A DNA stretch of 64,000 nucleotides, taken from the NCBI RefSeq assembly GCF_901709675.1, contig NC_051106.1, forward strand, positions 9,682,001-9,746,000, given 5' to 3'. The position numbers and the translations under genes were made by a program. The notes below the pieces were generated by a model that saw nothing but the letters and a program-made list of their open reading frames with translations, was not told where the DNA came from and searched no databases. Source of the DNA: Syngnathus acus. Taxonomy: Eukaryota > Chordata > Actinopteri > Syngnathiformes > Syngnathidae. Within the stretch, counting starts at the first letter, position 1; every line of letters begins with the position of its first letter. Positions 58,971-64,000 of the stretch are shown here, in pieces.

Positions 58971-61900
58971 TATTTATATAATTGCATTCACTAATGCGCC
59001 AGTCACTTTTCTTGTAGAAGTCACGCGACTTGCACCACAATTCAAACCCAACCTGTGCGCATTAGCACCCATATCCGTCCCATTTGAATTAACATGACGC
59101 GTCCTGCACAATTGTGCATTGTGGGTTCATTGAATGCATCAGGAAAAGCGAGTTGTCGGCCGCTCGCCGCTTTTTAGAAGTGGAAAGGAATTGCAGTTCA
59201 TCTCGAATTGTAATTCGGATGTACACTACACACAAACAAGGGCGCGGAGCCCAGAATGTGACATGAAATGGCGTATTAGGTATAATCCAATCGGCTACGG
59301 TTCCTATTTTAATCTGTGCCCAGCTACCCCTTCAAGCTGTTTGCCGTGCGCGTCTTTGCCAGACAGAGTCGTCAAGTCAAGTTTCGGCAGCAGAACAGGG
59401 GAAGTTGTACAACTGAGGGGGAAAATAATCATCGTGGGAGGTGTAGGCGGTGGGGGCGGGGAGTTCTGAAAAGGACTCATTACAAGAAAGCTGTCATTTG
59501 GACCTCGAAATAAGTCAAACCTTTCCAATGTGTCATTTGTGCCTCGCCGCGGGCTTTTGCTTTAATCGTACATGTTCAATCAGCTTGCGTTTGTTCAACG
59601 ATATTAATGAATATTATTTATCAGCTGCCGTCGGCAGGGATTTGCCGTTGCTAGGCGACACACTTTCTGCTTGGAGAAATCTAATCAGGTTTCAACAGTG
59701 TCAAAGTCAGGGGGCCATCGTGGACAAATGACCACATTGAGCCCCAGCAATGTTGCTTTTTATCTGACCTTTTTGAATGTAGGTGTGAATCTTGTTATTT
59801 GATTCACAATGGTAAGATAAAAACAAATGAAATTGGGGGGGGGGGGGGGGGGGAAAGCATGCATGTCATTGCTCTCGTCACTACAGTCAATAACAATGAA
59901 TAAATGACGATCCATAAATCACGAGTGAGTCATATGAGAGTGAAATACAGTTTCAGAGCTATCTCAGCATCAACAGAATTTCTGATTCATCTTTTCTTCT
60001 TATCTCCCATGATCACAAAACAACTCGTTGCTTGGAATTTGCAGGAATTAGTCATCACCATTCCACAAGTCAATTTGAAATTTCGTTGTACATGTGACAA
60101 TGACAAATAAAGATCTATTCTAAGTCAATGTACTATATAGATAACATGGTTTCCCCAAATTCTTTTTTGTAAATTGGTTTTAAATCAAACTGATAGTCAT
60201 TTGTGTTGTTTTTAGTGTCAACAAAAAACATCCGATTCAAACCAAGCCTGCTATTTAAGGCAACGCTGAGAGGTATCAAGACAGCTGATTAGTAAGCCAG
60301 GTCAGTTCAGGTCAGGTCAGGTCAGGAGGTGTACTGATGGGCTTGGAGAGTATCACACATCATAAGGAATCATTTCCGAAGAGAACATCTCATCCCACAG
60401 GCTTACCTGGCCTTGAGCAGACCGACTGACCGACCGACCGACCGACCGACCGCATGATGCTATCAAATACCTGCCTGACAACAGCCACTCACCACCAAGC
60501 TTTACAATAACGCATCAGGAGGGGCATCCTGTAAACCAATTCAAAAATATCCCGTTTAAATTCATTTTAGCTGCTTTTTATATCAAATGAAAAATGCACT
60601 CAATACATACTACTACTATTACTACTGATATCTGTTAGATCAGGTGCTCCCAGCATTGGCAAAGTGCTGACTTGGGGAATAGGGAGGGGGTTAAAAGAAC
60701 AATTAGGGTGACTAACACTTGGATTTGTTGTTGTGCTGATGGTCTATTAGCAGTCAATCCAATATGTTAATGTTGCTAATGCAGTGCTGAAAAACAAACT
60801 CCTACACATGCAATGCACTCGGGTTTTATGTGAGCAAGTTCACACCGCCTCGTAGTGAAGCGTATCGCTTCCCTATTTTTCTTTGACCTTGCCCATTTAG
60901 CTTGTTTTAACATGAAGATATTTTGAAATGACTTGAAATACCATGGCAAGTTCACCTTATAATGTTATAACATTTTGCCTAATGATGTGAAAAGTTCCTT
61001 TCTGTGCATGTGGCAGCACTACGCCATTCCAAGTTGGAGCTTTTAAATAGAATTCTAATGAGCACTTACATTGGGATGCCCACTGTGGCAAGAAGATCAC
61101 TTTAAACAGCGGCGACGTGCCAGACTGCCAGACGGCTCCTGTGAATTAAATAACCATCTTTCAGCAACGTGTGACTCGTTGCCATGGGAACGCATGTAAA
61201 GCAGTCAAACAACAACGCACTGAGATCATTTGATACTGCCTGACCTCCAGAATGCAGGCTTGTGAAGAGAAGAACATGCAATAAGGTCAAGCACATATAG
61301 GTGTGCATGAGGAAAAAGCAGACATCTTTTTATTGTACCAATAGCAGCATCTCTAGACGGCAGATTAAAAAACAACCCAAAAAATACATTGCATACTTAC
61401 ACTCTAGTGTTGATCTGAAAGATTATTGATTCAATAAAAGGTCTGAGGCAAGGACGTATTTGTTCTTCTTTGCAGAGCTGTGTGAGAATGAGAACAGAAT
61501 AGAAATGTTAGAACATTTGGCAAGACGAGAACAACCACAATCCCACGGCGCACGACTTGGGGCAAGCTGTCGGGAATACCGTGGAAATGGAACAGAAAAA
61601 GCGACGGGCAGGCCTGGACTTGTGAGCTTGGGAGTTAAGAGTAGAAACATCTTATTAAGGGTCATCATGTGGCAACAAAACGTGTCTTTGCTCATAGGCT
61701 GCTCTGGTGGGAAAATAAACCTAATGCCCTCATCTGAGCCGCAACCTCGACTGAAGTCGAACCTATTTCTACAACGTTCAGTTGGGGCAAACAGACGTCA
61801 TGTCCTATGAGATGATGAAAGCGCAAGAGGCCAGCCATGTTGTTGCCATTTAGAATGGAACAATCCAAATGGACGCAATGGAGCAGTTAAGAAAAACATC

Positions 61901-64000
61901 CAATTACCTGCGCTGAACATCCGCCACCTTTCCAGTCTCTCGTGAGCAAAAAGGTAAGAGTTGCCGGAACAATGGCAGGAAGTGTGTCACATGTGTCACA
62001 AGTGCGCCTCAAGACAAAGACGAAAGGAAATCAGTGCGGAGAATGAAAGAGGAAATGATGAAGAAGTGAACAAATAAAAGCCAAAAGGTAGATGGGGCAC
62101 TTATGAGCACACGGCGGGCAGGCGGGCCAGGCGGCGTCACCACCTGAATCCTGCAAGAGCCCAATGTTCTACTTGGACTTGTTTGTTGAGGAAGAATGAC
62201 CGGCTTTTTCAATCTACGCATTGCACTTTCTCTGTTTTGTTTTCCTCATGCTTGGCAGGCAACAAATTTGACAATGACGCATCTCAGTGTAGTCGCAGCG
62301 CACACACACACACAATAGACAAGTTCAGCTCACACCGTCAACAAGGTTGTCTATGTCATTTTGGAGGATGTTGTTCTGAGGGCCGAGCACTTTGGAATGT
62401 TAATAAGTTTAGGTCGAGTTCTTCCTCCGTTCAAATCAGATGATTTATGCAGCTTCAACTTTCAACCAGACCATCTTGAAATGTGAAAAAAACAAAACCC
62501 TAATGCCTTCATTGAGCAAATATTTTAGTAGTTGGAGAAGTCAGCATTGCGAAACAATAATTCATACAAAAAAAAAACAACAACAACAAGAAGCAAGCAG
62601 CGAGGAGAGGGGAGGCAAAAGGCGGTTGATCCTCTTCATGGGGTCGACTCCTTCATTGCGTCCATTCCTTCCAGCTCGATGGAGGCTTAATGTGAGTGTG
62701 GAAAAGTGGAAAATTTAATTAGGCTGCCAAAGGGGGTTTGTGTCACTTGGCACGAGCCGTCCCCCATATCCCCACCCCCCACCACCATCATGACCCCCCT
62801 CCTCCCCCTTTGCATTTCTTTTCAATTTGCCACAAGAAGCTTGTTTGTATTTTTCTCCAGCTTTCTCGGAGAAGCAGGTAGAGGTCAACTCTGCTCTAAC
62901 GTCATGCGGTGAAGATGTGGACAACAGCATGGTGACGGACGGTTCTCTGTTGTGCATGGTTGCCCATATGATTTTAGATTTTTTTTTATTATTGGATTAT
63001 CATCCCACAGTACTCACGAACCACAGGAAAAGTGGGTTGAAATATTTTTATTTGAATTATTATTGTCATTCATCCACAGATGCCTTTCTCCTAATTTGTA
63101 GGCTCTGCCAAGATGCAGCAGACCAAACATGAACTAATTTGTAAGAGGCATGTCTGAACAGTCTGGATGTTTTCATTTTGAAAATGACTGAAGACACTTG
63201 AGTATAAATGCTCAGCTTGTGATAACACTTTGTCCATTGAAATCTATTGCAGATCAAAATTACTCACAGAAATCACCATGGTTACATGGGGGGGGGGGGC
63301 AAGCAACTGCAAAGTGCACACTAGCACTCATATAGATGATTCATTTGCGGAAGTCCTTTTTGTTGTTGCAAATACTACAATCCCTCATGTAAAATTCAAG
63401 TTAAACGGACACTGGTAGATGATTGGCATCGTTATACTGACAGCAACATTGAGGAAATTGCAAAAATGACATTTGAAGTGAGTCACACAAAATTCAGATG
63501 TTCAAGTAGGCTTTTCCTGACACCCGCATCAGAAGGCTCTCATTGTTCTAAGGTGTCAACCAGGAGAAGCATACAAAGGAATCTTACCCGTCTTTTACTT
63601 TAATAATGTTTTACTTTGAAAACAAGAATAAGATTTGTTAAAAGAGGGAGCCTGGGAATAAACATTGAGCCAGCCACCTCTTGAATGCCTTGGATAGCTT
63701 GGCTCAGACAAACTAACTGGCTTTGATAGTTTAACGAGCATCTTTCAGATCGAGTGGTGACCTTTGACCCCTGGAACCACTTTGTGCCGTATACTGGGGG
63801 GGAAAACATGCAGCCCCTTTGCTTATTGTTCACAAATGTTCATGAAAATGGGAGCAAAAACAAATGTGTTTCATTTCCATTTTTGTTCCGTATAATGCAG
63901 ACTCATGATTGTTTTGTCAAAGAAACATTGTTATTGCAGTGGAGAAGTGAGGTAGGACAACTGCTTTGACTTTTTCTTTCAGAGTGCTTGGCCACCGTGA
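58971..64000. other. Gene-poor right end upstream of fosl2
   Basis: About 5 kb without convincing exons on either strand. It contains poly-G at about 59838-59854, (GGTCA)n and (GACC)n arrays near 60300-60450, and a poly-G tract at about 63290-63299. The open frames here are short and show no recognisable family. Regulatory elements for fosl2 may lie here but cannot be named. Confidence 0.55.
60301..60452. repeat. Two short tandem arrays, (GGTCA)n and (GACC)n
   Basis: About four GGTCA units at 60301-60325 and, about 100 bp on, seven GACC units at 60421-60452. Confidence 0.85.

Noticed and set aside
61400-61810. 116-residue plus-strand frame in the right gene-poor region
   Set aside because: No recognisable domain, poor start context, and no flanking exons; length is within chance expectation.

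Overview
This window looks like vertebrate nuclear DNA, most likely from a teleost fish. The evidence is compact GT-AG split genes with many introns of 80-100 bp, teleost-type palindromic DNA transposons, and protein-coding exons that read clearly as vertebrate orthologues. There are no bacterial operons, CRISPR arrays or viral genomes. Species cannot be fixed from the sequence alone; a percomorph with a compact genome is my inference.

Layout. (1) 1-7220, minus: 5' part of wdr35 (IFT121), cut by the left edge. (2) 8719-14951, minus: complete matn3 (matrilin-3), with one VWA domain, eleven EGF exons and a coiled coil split by a U12-type AT-AC intron. (3) 16059-19524, plus: an intact six-exon class C GPCR of taste/GPRC6A/olfactory-C type. 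(4) 20421-22507, minus: odc1 with a TATA promoter and a 5'UTR uORF. (5) 23640-27152: intergenic with an old dispersed repeat. (6) 27153-33316, minus: nol10. (7) 34417-37474, plus: an ATP6V1C-type V-ATPase subunit C gene, head-to-head with nol10. (8) 38012-39346, plus: kcnf1 (Kv5.1), a single coding exon. (9) 39347-46250: about 7 kb without genes. (10) 46448-51192, plus: mocs1, able to make MOCS1A alone or a MOCS1A-MOCS1B fusion by alternative splicing. (11) 53843-58071, minus: fosl2. (12) 58100-64000: fosl2 CpG-rich promoter followed by about 5 kb without recognisable genes.

The order odc1-nol10-atp6v1c2-kcnf1 matches human 2p25.1 and matn3-wdr35 matches human 2p24.1, so much of the window is an ancient syntenic block with fish-specific changes: the inserted GPCR, loss of PDIA6 from between atp6v1c2 and kcnf1, and attached mocs1 and fosl2. 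The genes do not form one pathway; they serve cilia (wdr35), cartilage matrix (matn3), chemosensation (GPCR), polyamine synthesis (odc1), nucleolar ribosome assembly (nol10), proton pumping (V-ATPase C), potassium-channel modulation (kcnf1), molybdenum cofactor synthesis (mocs1) and AP-1 transcription (fosl2).

The most notable structures are the recently amplified EGF exon array of matn3, the AT-AC intron in its coiled coil, the two-product architecture of mocs1, and a 93-bp stop-free in-frame intron lying inside the mocs1 iron-sulphur motif. I did not find a wholly new kind of system.
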